From an uncultured Spirochaetales bacterium (GTDB lineage: Bacteria; Spirochaetota; Spirochaetia; Sphaerochaetales; Sphaerochaetaceae): 64,000 nt of DNA. The position numbers and the translations under genes are program-made. Positions 18,480 to 26,825 of the stretch are shown in pieces (within the stretch, counting starts at the first letter, position 1; each line of letters begins with the position of its first letter). The notes below the pieces were generated by a model. That model was not told where the DNA came from, made no database searches, and saw only the letters and a program-made list of their open reading frames with translations. The stretch covers positions 62,001 through 126,000 of the forward strand of contig CALXOO010000001.1 of assembly GCA_944390045.1 (NCBI GenBank), read 5' to 3'.

Positions 18480-19031
18480 TCACATTCCGCCGTCCTTGGA
18501 CAACACTTGAGTGACTCTGTCTCTGAGTCTTACCGCTGCATAGGAGCAGGCAAGGATCTTGACCACATCTCCTATGATGAAGGGATAGAGACCGCCTGCA
18601 AGCGTCGCCTGGAGTGACAGGTTTCTCGACCAGGCCAGCCAGGACAGCCCGCAGGCATAGATGGCGGCTGTCGCAAGCGTGGAGGTGAGGATGTAAAAGC
18701 CGAAGCGTCTTACAGGGATGAACCTGAGCATCAGTGTCTCTATGAGAATGGCGGGGATCAGGCCGGCAAGATAGCCGCCGGTGGGGCCGCTGAAGGCGGC
18801 GAATCCGCCTCCTGAGGTGAACACGGGCAGGCCGACCAGACCCAGGAAGAGATAGATGAACAGGGATGAAAGGGCAAGAGGCAGCGGCAGCAGAAGCCCG
18901 CACAGCAGGGCGAAGAGCGTCTGCAGCGTGATCGGGACGGGCGGAAGCGGGATGCGGATGTAGGCACCGACTGCCATGAGTGCGGCAAAGAGAGCTGTCA
19001 GAATGATCTCGATGAGTCTTTTTTTGTCCAT
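18480..19031 (-). CDS. bioY: Biotin transporter BioY (ECF S-component)
   Basis: Membrane S-component that binds biotin. Six predicted helices in 183 aa; family signatures IRIPLPPVPITLQTLFALLCG (first 20 residues of it visible at about 21-41), a GLPVF-TSGGG loop and GPTGGYL. ATG 19031 preceded by GAGG is preferred over a TTG four codons upstream. Control by BirA is expected from the operator in the intergenic region with divergent birA. Confidence 0.92.
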   Translation of the reverse strand: MDKKRLIEIILTALFAALMAVGAYIRIPLPPVPITLQTLFALLCGLLLPLPLALSSLFIYLFLGLVGLPVFTSGGGFAAFSGPTGGYLAGLIPAILIETLMLRFIPVRRFGFYILTSTLATAAIYACGLSWLAWSRNLSLQATLAGGLYPFIIGDVVKILACSYAAVRLRDRVTQVLSKDGGM

Positions 19032-19032
19032 G

Positions 19033-19060
19033 GTAAACCTCAAATTTGAATTGAGTTTAC
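19033..19060. promoter_or_regulatory. BirA operator between bioY and birA
   Basis: GTAAAC (19033-19038), 16-bp spacer, GTTTAC (19055-19060). This matches the known bacterial BirA operator pattern (GTAAACC ... GGTTTAC with 14-16 bases between). The distal arm covers the predicted bioY -10, so biotin-loaded BirA should repress bioY. Confidence 0.75.
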
Positions 19061-19083
19061 TTCCTTGCCTTGCCTTTTGTCCA
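19054..19083 (-). promoter_or_regulatory. Predicted bioY promoter
   Basis: On the minus strand TGGACA (19083-19078), 18-bp spacer, TAAACT (19059-19054). The -10 lies within one arm of the BirA operator. Confidence 0.5.
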
Positions 19084-19099
19084 GCCCGCCGGCTAGAAT
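19070..19099 (+). promoter_or_regulatory. Predicted leaderless promoter of birA
   Basis: TTGCCT (19070-19075), 18-bp spacer, TAGAAT (19094-19099), then six bases to the birA ATG at 19106; no ribosome site. Confidence 0.55.
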
Positions 19100-19105
19100 C
19101 CTGTC

Positions 19106-20035
19106 ATGACAACAAGGGAAAGAGTATTGAGACTCCTCATTGACAGTCCGCAGGGACTGAGCGGGGAGGTGCTTGCATCAGAGCTCGGAATCACAAGGGC
19201 CGCCATCTGGAAGACTGTCAGGTCTCTGGAGGAGGACGGTGCGCAGATCGAGAGTCTCAGGGGACAGGGCTACAGGCTAAAGACACTGCCTTACAACCAG
19301 CTGGCGCTCTCCTGCCTGCTGCCTGTTCCTGTCTGTTTCTATGATGATATCGACAGCACGAACAGCCAGGCCCGCAGGCTTGCAGGGCAGGGCATGAAGC
19401 CTCCTTTTGTCGTGGCTGCACGGACCCAGAGCGGGGGGCGCGGACGCCGTGGAAGGACTTTCGTGTCTGCCGATGGAGGCATATACATGTCCCTCGTCGT
19501 GCCTGCGTCCTCATACGGGAATGTGGAGACACTGACCACGCGCTGTGCGCTTGGTGTGTCGGACGCCCTCAGCTCCCTTGGCTTTGACAGTGCGATAAAA
19601 TGGGTCAACGACATCTTCGTGAACGGACGCAAGGTCGTCGGTATTCTCTGCGAGGGTGTCGTGTCGCTTGAGGAGATGAGGGTTGAGGAAGTCGTGCTGG
19701 GAATCGGAGTGAATTACGAGACCGCGCTCTTTCCTTCCCAGCTTGACGGGATCGCAGGTTCTCTGTATCCGGACGGAGCACCGCTGCCGAAGTCCCTTTT
19801 CCTGAAGGAGCTTGTGGACTCGGTCCTGAGGGCCCTGAATGAGGACGGGTATATCTCAAGGTACCGTGAAAGGTGCTTCATTCTCGGACGCAGGATCAAT
19901 GTGATCAGCAGCAGCGGCACAAGGGCGGCGACTGCGCTTGACGTCGATGATAATGCCCACCTGCTGGTGCGTTACGATGACGGGAGTGAGGAAGCTCTCT
20001 CAAGCGGAGAGGTGTCAATAAGGCAGGCACCTTGA
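19106..20035 (+). CDS. birA: Biotin-protein ligase / biotin operon repressor
   Basis: Class II biotin ligase of 309 aa. Residues 1-60 are a winged helix (ELGITRAAIWKTVRSLEEDG), so the protein is both enzyme and repressor. The catalytic domain has SGGRGRRGRTFVS (biotinyl-AMP loop) and KWVNDIFVNGRKVVGIL (lysine and asparagine of the active site), then a C-terminal SH3-like domain. It diverges from bioY across a BirA operator. Confidence 0.93.
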   Translation: MTTRERVLRLLIDSPQGLSGEVLASELGITRAAIWKTVRSLEEDGAQIESLRGQGYRLKTLPYNQLALSCLLPVPVCFYDDIDSTNSQARRLAGQGMKPPFVVAARTQSGGRGRRGRTFVSADGGIYMSLVVPASSYGNVETLTTRCALGVSDALSSLGFDSAIKWVNDIFVNGRKVVGILCEGVVSLEEMRVEEVVLGIGVNYETALFPSQLDGIAGSLYPDGAPLPKSLFLKELVDSVLRALNEDGYISRYRERCFILGRRINVISSSGTRAATALDVDDNAHLLVRYDDGSEEALSSGEVSIRQAP

Positions 20036-20084
20036 ACAGCGCCGTCCAATTGGCTAGTATTCGCTTGCAATAAAGGAAATAGCA

Positions 20085-21914
20085 ATGATCGAGAGAATTA
20101 GAAAGGAATGGAGCGGCCTGGTTGCCGCCGAGCTTGCCGCCATGGCATCGGAAAGGGGACTTGGCGATCTTCCTCCCGTTCAGGTGGGAAAGCCGCCGAA
20201 GGCCGAGCAGGGGGACCTTGCCTTCCCGATGTTCATCTACGCCAGGGACTTCAGGATGCCGCCGGCACAGCTTGCCCAGCAGCTGCTTGAGAGGGTTAAA
20301 GCGAAGGCAGTCAGACCGGATGGGGAAGCTCTTGTCCTGGGCCCCTATCTCAACGTCAGACTCGATACCGGAAAACTCGCCTCCGGGCTTTATGAGGAGG
20401 TCTCGCTCAAGGGTGATGACTATGGAAACGGAAAGGCACTGGACGGACGCAGGGTGATGATCGAGTTTTCCTGTCCGAACACGAACAAGCCTCTCCATCT
20501 GGGACATATGAGGAATGACAGCCTCGGCATGGCTGTCACCGCCCTGCTTAAAAGCCAGGGCGCCGAAGTGATGAAGGTAAATCTGATCAACAACCGCGGC
20601 GTGCATATCTGCAAGAGCATGTGGGCCTACAAGACCTTCGGAGGCGGTGAGACTCCCGAGTCCACAGGAGAGAAGGGCGATCACTTCGTGGGACGGTATT
20701 ATGTGCGCTATGCCCAGTATGAGAAGGAATGTGTCGACAGACTGCTGGCACAGCATCCCGGTGCCAGCGACAAGGAGCGCGAGGAACTCAAGGCGAAGGC
20801 CGTTGAGGAGGCCAACAGGGAACCCCAGGAGATGCTGCGCAAGTGGGAGGAGGGAGATGAGGAGACTGTCGCCCTGTGGAAGCTGATGAACGACTGGACG
20901 CTCAGCGGCCTTGCCGAGAGCTACAGGACTATGGGCATAAGCTTCGACAAGTACTACTACGAGTCAGATACCTACAAGCTGGGAAAGGACCAGGTGATGA
21001 AGGGTCTGGACATGGGTGTCTTCTACCGCGCTGACGACGGAAGCGTGCAGATTGACCTCTCATCGATAGGTCTGGACAAGAAGGTGCTCCTGCGCCGTGA
21101 CGGCACTTCAATCTACATCACACAGGATCTGGGAACCGCGGTCAGCAGGCATGAGGACTGGCCCTTCGACAGCCTGATATATGTCGTCGCGAGCGAGCAG
21201 CAGTATCACTTCAAGGTCCTCTTCCACTGTCTGAAGGTCCTCGGCTATGAGTGGGCTGATGAGCTCTATCATCTCAGCTACGGCATGGTCAATCTGCCGA
21301 ACGGCAGGATGAAGAGCAGGGAAGGCACAGTCGTCGATGCGGATGATCTGGTCGCTGACCTCGCCTCTCTCGCCAGAGCTGAGATCGTGAAGAAGGAGAG
21401 AGAGGGTGCGCTTTATGACGTGGAGGGCACAAGCCATGACATCGCACTCGGCGCACTGAACTATTACCTGCTTCAGGTTGCCCCGGAGCGTGATATGATA
21501 TTCAATCCGGATGAGTCAATCAGCTTCAATGGGAACACCGGGCCCTATCTCCAGTACATGGGTGCCAGGATCTCATCAATGCTTTCCAGGTTCGCGCAGG
21601 TGAGTGACCAGTACGACGGCGTTGCCTTTGACGGCTCGCTGCTGGGCGAGGAGGATGAGAAGACCCTGATCAAGCTCATCGACTCTTATCCTGAGACCCT
21701 TGCCAGGGCGGCTGCGGCATATGATCCTTCAGAGGTCTGCGCTCTGCTTTATGACATCGCGAAGACATTCAGCCATTACTATCATGACAATCAGATACTG
21801 AAGGCAGGCACGAAGGAACTTGTCGTTGCCCGCGTCGCACTGAGCAGGATGGTCCTGCAGACGCTGAAAAATGCCTTCAGGATTGTGGGAATTCCCTTCC
21901 TGGAAGCCATGTGA
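20085..21914 (+). CDS. argS: Arginyl-tRNA synthetase
   Basis: Class I aminoacyl-tRNA synthetase, 609 aa. N-terminal Add-1 domain, then the HIGH-like PLHLGHMRND at about 143-151, NRGVHICKS, and a C-terminal anticodon-binding DALR domain (NGNTGPYLQYMGARI region onward). The usual KMSKS is replaced by MKSREGT, common in ArgS. AAGGAAA precedes the ATG and TAGTAT lies at 20055-20060. Confidence 0.95.
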   Translation: MIERIRKEWSGLVAAELAAMASERGLGDLPPVQVGKPPKAEQGDLAFPMFIYARDFRMPPAQLAQQLLERVKAKAVRPDGEALVLGPYLNVRLDTGKLASGLYEEVSLKGDDYGNGKALDGRRVMIEFSCPNTNKPLHLGHMRNDSLGMAVTALLKSQGAEVMKVNLINNRGVHICKSMWAYKTFGGGETPESTGEKGDHFVGRYYVRYAQYEKECVDRLLAQHPGASDKEREELKAKAVEEANREPQEMLRKWEEGDEETVALWKLMNDWTLSGLAESYRTMGISFDKYYYESDTYKLGKDQVMKGLDMGVFYRADDGSVQIDLSSIGLDKKVLLRRDGTSIYITQDLGTAVSRHEDWPFDSLIYVVASEQQYHFKVLFHCLKVLGYEWADELYHLSYGMVNLPNGRMKSREGTVVDADDLVADLASLARAEIVKKEREGALYDVEGTSHDIALGALNYYLLQVAPERDMIFNPDESISFNGNTGPYLQYMGARISSMLSRFAQVSDQYDGVAFDGSLLGEEDEKTLIKLIDSYPETLARAAAAYDPSEVCALLYDIAKTFSHYYHDNQILKAGTKELVVARVALSRMVLQTLKNAFRIVGIPFLEAM

Positions 21915-21941
21915 CCATGATCCGGCGTCAGAGGCGCCGGA

Positions 21942-22715
21942 TTATTCCTGAGTGCGCCGCATTGTGATTGACGTGAACCTGGCCACGCTCCGGAAGCCCA
22001 GCTTCCTGTAGACTGCCAGGGCAGTCTCGTCGCTGTACCAGAGGCATACATAGTCAAGGCCGAGCTGGCTGAATCCTGCTGATGCGAGACGGGAAAGGGT
22101 GTGTGAGGCACAGCCTCTGTTCCGCCAGCCCTCTCTTGTCGCGACACCGGTCACCATCGCGCTCTTTGCGCAGATGGCGCTCAGTGCGGCAGTGCTCACA
22201 AGCTGTCCGTTCACGAATGTTCCGCAGTACAGCGTGTCGCTCCTGCCGGCCTCGGCCCTTGCCTGCTCAAGTGTGGGTGGCGGACAGTCAAACTCCGGAA
22301 TCTCATGATAGAGTTCCTTGACGCTGAGAATGTCCTGGACGCTGTCCAGCAGCCTTGTGTCATAGCCTCTGTCAACAGCCTTGAGGTCATTCCGGTCCAG
22401 GGCAAGCATGTCACGTTCGAGGACCCTGGATCCGGCATACAGCGGAATGAAGGCCTTCATCAGGCTGCCTTCTCCCATCAGAGTGTGGAAGTCCTGCCCG
22501 TCAAGGAAGGCCTTTGCCTCACCCAGATCGAAGTCCCCGTCTGAGAAAAGACACATTCCGTCGTTGCGGTAGTTCAGGGCATACAGCCCTCCGATACGGT
22601 ATACGGCGATGTCGCTGCCGGGGAAGAGGGCGAGATCATTGATGAAGAAGAGATTAGCGTATCTGTCCCTCATGAGCTTCTCCTCAAGGCCTTCGACGGA
22701 TGTGAGTCTTTCCAT
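21942..22715 (-). CDS. GNAT-family N-acetyltransferase
   Basis: The C-terminal 110 residues hold a GNAT fold with VTGVATREGWRNRGCASHTL, the acetyl-CoA pyrophosphate loop (R/Q-x-x-G-x-G/A), followed by YVCLWYSDETALAVYRKLGF. The N-terminal half (about 1-130) is an extra domain without recognised motif. Substrate unknown. GGAGGAAAG precedes the ATG, and the terminator of the upstream small gene ends just before that ribosome site. Confidence 0.75.
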   Translation of the reverse strand: MERLTSVEGLEEKLMRDRYANLFFINDLALFPGSDIAVYRIGGLYALNYRNDGMCLFSDGDFDLGEAKAFLDGQDFHTLMGEGSLMKAFIPLYAGSRVLERDMLALDRNDLKAVDRGYDTRLLDSVQDILSVKELYHEIPEFDCPPPTLEQARAEAGRSDTLYCGTFVNGQLVSTAALSAICAKSAMVTGVATREGWRNRGCASHTLSRLASAGFSQLGLDYVCLWYSDETALAVYRKLGFRSVARFTSITMRRTQE

Positions 22716-22735
22716 ATTCTTTCCTCCGGAAAAGA

Positions 22736-22767
22736 GAAAAAGCCCGGCTTCCGGCCAGGCTTTTTTT
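22736..22767 (-). terminator. Intrinsic terminator after the histone H1-like gene
   Basis: A 12-bp stem (AAAAAGCCTGGC / GCCGGGCTTTTT on the minus strand, one G-U pair, 5-base loop) ends in a U-run. It lies after the 58-aa gene and about 22 bp before the acetyltransferase start. Confidence 0.8.
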
Positions 22768-22783
22768 CGCGATATGTCAGGTA

Positions 22784-22960
22784 TTATTCAGTCGTCTTCG
22801 CGTCCTGGATTTCCTTTCTCCGTTCCTTGCAGAGCTTTGAGATCTCGGCAAGTGCCTTCCTGGCCCTTGCGGCGGAGGCCTTCACGCCTTTGTTCTCAAA
22901 CTTTCCAGATTCCGTCACATAGATCTCAAACTGTTCAACCAACTGCTCATGTAGTGTCAT
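22784..22960 (-). CDS. Histone H1-like (Hc1-type) small basic protein
   Basis: A 58-aa protein too short for many gene callers. It starts at ATG 22960 with AGGAGAT upstream and ends in its own terminator, so it is a real single-gene unit. Residues 12-55 resemble the short histone H1/Hc1-like proteins of Bacteroidetes and Chlamydia: an aromatic-rich helix, KGVKASAARARKALAEISKL, then KERRKEIQDAK. Such proteins bind and compact DNA. The basic tail of chlamydial Hc1 is missing. Assignment rests on pattern memory and is moderate. Confidence 0.6.
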   Translation of the reverse strand: MTLHEQLVEQFEIYVTESGKFENKGVKASAARARKALAEISKLCKERRKEIQDAKTTE

Positions 22961-23108
22961 GATTCATCTCCTATAGACAAGTTCGTTATTTAATTCAGAT
23001 TAACATATTTTTTTGACAAATCAACGGAAAAATGGAAAAAATAACCGGAAATTTTCCGTATTTCCACCATTGATCAGGATTTCTGCAAATTTATTGCAGA
23101 AAATGAAA
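22961..23108. other. AT-rich intergenic region
   Basis: About 150 bp, clearly richer in A/T than its surroundings, between the EVPV-repeat protein terminator and the H1-like gene. On the minus strand TTGTCA followed by AT-rich -10-like sequence (TTAATC, TAAATA) can serve as the promoter of the H1-like gene. No other gene seen. Confidence 0.5.
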
Positions 23109-23132
23109 GGAGCGGAACTCTCATTCCGCTCC
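23109..23132 (-). terminator. Intrinsic terminator after the EVPV-repeat protein
   Basis: Perfect 9-bp stem GGAGCGGAA / TTCCGCTCC with a 6-base loop; on the minus strand it is followed by TTTCATTTTC. Confidence 0.75.
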
Positions 23133-23157
23133 CTCTTGTGTCCGCATCGGGCCTGGT

Positions 23158-24351
23158 TCAGAAACCAGCTGCCGCCATCTTTACGAGGCGTCCGGCATCG
23201 GCGCTTCCTGCCTCCATAGTTGCAATGGAGAAGACCGCTCCGGGCAGCTGTGCTTCCCTGCTGCTGATGAGGTTCCTGACCTCGTCCTCGTTCGCGAAAC
23301 TGAAGATGAGCGCGTAATCGGCATCCCTGTCGAAGACAAAGGCATTGTCGCCGAAGGCCGCAGAGAGGGCACTCTCATCAAGTCCCTCGCTCTTCTTGAA
23401 GAGGGCGAGTGAGATGTCATAGCCGTCGTTCCTCGCACCAAGACACTCTTCCTCGAGCACTTCATCAAAGTCCAGCATCCTGACCTGTGCGGGTGCAGCC
23501 TGTGCGGCTGCGGCAGGCTTCTCGACAATCTTCTCGACCTCGACGGGTTTCTCGACAATTTTCTCAACCGGCTTCTCGACGATCCTCTCGACAATCTTCT
23601 CGACCTCGACCGGAACCTCTACTGGAACTTCCTTCACGATCTCGATCGGGACTTCCTTTACGACTTCCTTGATCGTCGGGACCTCGCGCACGATCTCGCG
23701 CTCGCTGCCGGCTGCCGGAACTTCCCTGATGATCTCCTTTATTACCTCGACGGGGACCTCCCTGATCACCTCGACGGGGACTTCCTTCTCCACGGTCTGG
23801 ACATCGGCGGAGGGAACCGGAACTTCGCGTACGACCTCCTTTACGACTTCCTTGATGACCGGGACTTCCTTTTCGATCTCCCTGACGACCTCTACCGGAA
23901 CTTCCTTGACAACGACGCGCTCGACCGGGACTTCTTTGATGACTTCCTTCTCGACCGGAACTTCCTTGATCACCTCCCTGACCTCGACCTGCGCTGCAGG
24001 CTGCGGGGGAGCAACCGTATCGAAGGTCCTTGAAGCATCAATCGACACGTTCAGGGGATCATCCTTGGGGGAACTCTCGAAGGCCTTCGTGTAGGCGTTC
24101 GGAGGCAGCTTGTCCACCTGGTCGGCAAACTCGTCCTCATGTCTTTTGGCTATCATCACTCCGATCTGGATGAGGATGAGACCGATCAGGATTGGAAAGA
24201 GCTTGATCAAAACTGAGTAGATCTGGTCCTCTGTGATCTGATAGGCGGGAACAATGAAGTTAAGGAAGACAAGGGCGAAAATGGCAATGACGACGAATGA
24301 TATTACTACACTCGTGACAACCAGTTTTGCCGTACTTCTGGACTTTGGCAT
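23158..24351 (-). CDS. Membrane protein with long EVPV/EKPV repeat linker
   Basis: 397 aa. Two membrane segments (about 10-34 and 43-67) are followed by a linker and then about 160 residues (roughly 122-285) of tandem charged/proline units such as KEVPVEKEVI and VEKPVEKIVE, a dozen EVP-type units in all. A C-terminal folded domain of about 105 residues contains YDISLALFKKSEGLDE and DADYALIFSFAN, loosely recalling a degenerate GGDEF fold (weak inference). GGAGGTG precedes the ATG and it has its own terminator. The repeat likely forms a stiff spacer. Function unknown. Confidence 0.65.
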   Translation of the reverse strand: MPKSRSTAKLVVTSVVISFVVIAIFALVFLNFIVPAYQITEDQIYSVLIKLFPILIGLILIQIGVMIAKRHEDEFADQVDKLPPNAYTKAFESSPKDDPLNVSIDASRTFDTVAPPQPAAQVEVREVIKEVPVEKEVIKEVPVERVVVKEVPVEVVREIEKEVPVIKEVVKEVVREVPVPSADVQTVEKEVPVEVIREVPVEVIKEIIREVPAAGSEREIVREVPTIKEVVKEVPIEIVKEVPVEVPVEVEKIVERIVEKPVEKIVEKPVEVEKIVEKPAAAAQAAPAQVRMLDFDEVLEEECLGARNDGYDISLALFKKSEGLDESALSAAFGDNAFVFDRDADYALIFSFANEDEVRNLISSREAQLPGAVFSIATMEAGSADAGRLVKMAAAGF

Positions 24352-24424
24352 ATTAATTTCACCTCCGGCTTAACATATATACATTAAGCCACACATATTG
24401 TTATTATACAAGTGAAGTAATGAT

Positions 24425-24919
24425 ATGGCAATCAAAAAACCTTTTGTGGGTATTTTTCTTTTCCTGACCCTCTTCACACTGCTTTCATCCGTGTATGGCC
24501 GCACCGGATATCTGGTGAACAGGTCCCTCGAGGACAGGCTGGCGGCGCTGGAGAGACTGGAGGAGGAGAAGCGCCTGGAAGTGGATGCCCTCAGGAGCCG
24601 GATCATGCTGCTTGATGAGGGTGCGGCCCTTGATGATCTGGCGCTCTCACTCGGCTACAACCGCAGCGGAGACGTTGTCTATTACTTCCAGGAAGCCGAT
24701 GTGCCTGAGCCTTCCCGGACTGAATCTGATGATGCTGTGGTCCTGGAGGAGCCATATGCCGGAGTGGACGGCTGGATCCTGGCCCTTATAAGTCTGGCCG
24801 TCAGTCTTGCCGTGATTCTCATCTGGACAGTGGTCTGTGGACTGTCGTCAGGCAGGCATGTGAAGGGCAGGGAAGACAGGCGTGGGACTGGACGTGATTA
24901 CGGAGATTTTGACTGGTGA
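24425..24919 (+). CDS. FtsB/DivIC-like septum protein with extra C-terminal membrane helix
   Basis: 164 aa. An N-terminal membrane helix (about 7-25), a short coiled coil (34-62) and LGYNRSGDVVYYF (about 77-89), which matches the C-terminal motif of FtsB/DivIC cell-division proteins. Unusually, a second membrane helix (about 118-140) and a basic tail follow. A TATTATAC -10 lies at 24402-24409. The stop overlaps the next gene by GTGA. The assignment to FtsB/DivIC is moderate. Confidence 0.6.
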   Translation: MAIKKPFVGIFLFLTLFTLLSSVYGRTGYLVNRSLEDRLAALERLEEEKRLEVDALRSRIMLLDEGAALDDLALSLGYNRSGDVVYYFQEADVPEPSRTESDDAVVLEEPYAGVDGWILALISLAVSLAVILIWTVVCGLSSGRHVKGREDRRGTGRDYGDFDW

Positions 24920-25491
24920 GTGCTGTACTGTACAACGAGAAAGAATTTGTCAGACAGGTCGCGCAGCTGCTGAATGAGGGCTGCGTCGGCGTCATACCTG
25001 CGGATACGATTTACGGAATAAGCTCGCGTGCTGATTCGTCCGGTGCCGCGAGGATATATGAGGTGAAGAGGAGGCCTGCCAGCAAGAACCTGATCATGCT
25101 GGCATCGCTTGACTGGATTGAGCGCTCAGGCTTCGAGGTTCCTGAGGTGCTGTATGACATCTGGCCGGCGCCCCTTACTGCCATACTCCGCGCACCAGAC
25201 GGCTCGACTCAGGCCATAAGGGTGCCTGCTGATGACTTCATACAGTCACTGACCGCAGTCTGTGGTCCAATCTGGTCCACCAGCTGCAACATTTCTGGCA
25301 TGCCAAGCCTGACGCGGGCTGAGGATATCCGCAAGACCTTCGGCATCAGCCTCGACTTCATCGTGGAGAAGAGGAGGGAGGACGCAGGCGGCCTTCCCTC
25401 CACACTTGTCGACTTCACCTCAGGCGGCTGCAGGATCCTGCGCCAGGGAGCCTACGATGCGTCTCACCTGATCCGCCTGGCCTCCATGTAG
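24916..25491 (+). CDS. L-threonylcarbamoyladenylate synthase (Sua5/YrdC/YciO family)
   Basis: Makes threonylcarbamoyl-AMP from threonine, bicarbonate and ATP for t6A37 of tRNA. Visible: GVIPADTIYGIS, KRRPASKNLIML (lysine-rich nucleotide site), TSCNISGMPS. 191 aa is the YrdC-only length. GTG start overlaps the preceding stop (GTGA). MtaB, encoded in this window, uses the t6A product as substrate. Ends overlapping the convergent DUF1015 gene by 28 bp. Confidence 0.85.
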   Translation: MSAVLYNEKEFVRQVAQLLNEGCVGVIPADTIYGISSRADSSGAARIYEVKRRPASKNLIMLASLDWIERSGFEVPEVLYDIWPAPLTAILRAPDGSTQAIRVPADDFIQSLTAVCGPIWSTSCNISGMPSLTRAEDIRKTFGISLDFIVEKRREDAGGLPSTLVDFTSGGCRILRQGAYDASHLIRLASM

Positions 25492-26762
25492 TAGCGCTTC
25501 TCGTTGGCGTGGCCGATCGAGAATGTCTTGCGCGGGAATGCCCCGTCTCTGATTATCGCGTCGAAGAAACTCTCCTTCGATATGTCCGGAAGGATGATGC
25601 CGAGATTCCCGTCCTGTCCGGCCATTGACTCCACCACATCAGTGCCGTGGATGTAGTCGACATCCAGCTGACAGCTGTCTATGCAGGCCTGGATGACAGA
25701 TGCGGCCAGTGCGAAACGCGGGCGTGTGAGCGTGTAGACGGTGTGCTGATCTCCCCTGATCAGACCGAAGCAGACGCCGTCTGCACTGTTGACCTCCCTG
25801 CACAGCTCATCAAGTGATGCCACATCTTTTTTTCCGAGGCCTTCGCAGTTGCCGCTGAGTGCTGATTCGAACCTTTCCAGGTCAGTGTTGAAGAAGACCC
25901 TGTGTATGGCTTCGAAGCAGAGCGCCGGGTCAAAGATGTTCTCAAGTTCCACGAGGGCGTACCGTGAGGGACTCTTTCTTGCCTCTTCCTGTCCGATTTC
26001 AGCCTTGAGGTCCTCATACAGGCTTCTGGCCGTGGCAAGGGAGTGGTTTCCGTCCCCCATGGCGTACATCAGCGGGTTGTGGGGATCCAGCCTGCTGTGT
26101 ATCGCCTCAAGGCCGGATGCGATCATCCCGATGTCAGCCTCGTCATTCACGAGGTAGCCTTTCAGATGTCCTCCTCCCAGCATCAGATCCGTTGAGTAGA
26201 TGCACTTGAGCCGGGCCCTTTTCGCCACAAGAGGCTCGATGACCAGTCTTCTGGCATCGTTGAGGAGTACCATGATATGCGGCAGCTCAAGCATGGCGCC
26301 CCTCCTGATCTCCTTGCGGGGCGGGATCCGGGACAGGATGGTCCCTTCTGTTGCCCTGATGAGAGAGCGCGATGAAGGTGCATATGAGTATTGCTCCAGG
26401 TCCAGACTCGCCATCAGGCCGTAGCGGCTTCCGCTCTCGCTGGTCCTCTCGACCAGGATGAAGCAGTCAGGATAGCAGTCGAAGACGCCGCTGGAAATGT
26501 AGGCCTCCATGTTTTCGTTGATCCGCCTGATGCGCTGTACGGCATCACCGTCATCGAGATAGCATTCCGGGAAAATGAGATTGAGTGTCGACGGGCTGTC
26601 CGTCGTTATGACCTCAGCCTGGTGCCAGTATTCCCTCTGGCTGGTGTACTGGTCGCAGGCGACGACGGCCCACTTCATCAGGTCAATGCCCTTGCGGGGC
26701 AGGAGGATATCACTTGGGGAAATGGCCAGACGGGCCAGCCTGTCTCTCAATGACTTATCCAT
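25464..26762 (-). CDS. DUF1015-family protein
   Basis: The 432-aa protein matches DUF1015 (PF06245) by its IRATEGTILSRIPPR, ELPHIMVLLND and AMGDGNHSLATARSLYE motifs; the last recalls ParB/sulfiredoxin-like nucleotide sites. Biological role is not established. A promoter TTGCGG-18-TAAAAT and an AAGGAG ribosome site lie upstream on this strand. It follows the tetR gene by 63 bp. Confidence 0.8.
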   Translation of the reverse strand: MDKSLRDRLARLAISPSDILLPRKGIDLMKWAVVACDQYTSQREYWHQAEVITTDSPSTLNLIFPECYLDDGDAVQRIRRINENMEAYISSGVFDCYPDCFILVERTSESGSRYGLMASLDLEQYSYAPSSRSLIRATEGTILSRIPPRKEIRRGAMLELPHIMVLLNDARRLVIEPLVAKRARLKCIYSTDLMLGGGHLKGYLVNDEADIGMIASGLEAIHSRLDPHNPLMYAMGDGNHSLATARSLYEDLKAEIGQEEARKSPSRYALVELENIFDPALCFEAIHRVFFNTDLERFESALSGNCEGLGKKDVASLDELCREVNSADGVCFGLIRGDQHTVYTLTRPRFALAASVIQACIDSCQLDVDYIHGTDVVESMAGQDGNLGIILPDISKESFFDAIIRDGAFPRKTFSIGHANEKRYYMEARRIR

Positions 26763-26825
26763 TGTTTTTTTTTCTCCTTTGCAAGAATTTTAAGGCCGAT
26801 TCTGCGTTTTCCGCAAGCAAAACAT

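Noticed and set aside
23669-24094. Open frame on the plus strand with repeated TSLITSTGTS units
   Set aside because: It is the antisense reading of the EVPV-repeat gene; the repetition comes from the repeat DNA, and it has no ribosome site.
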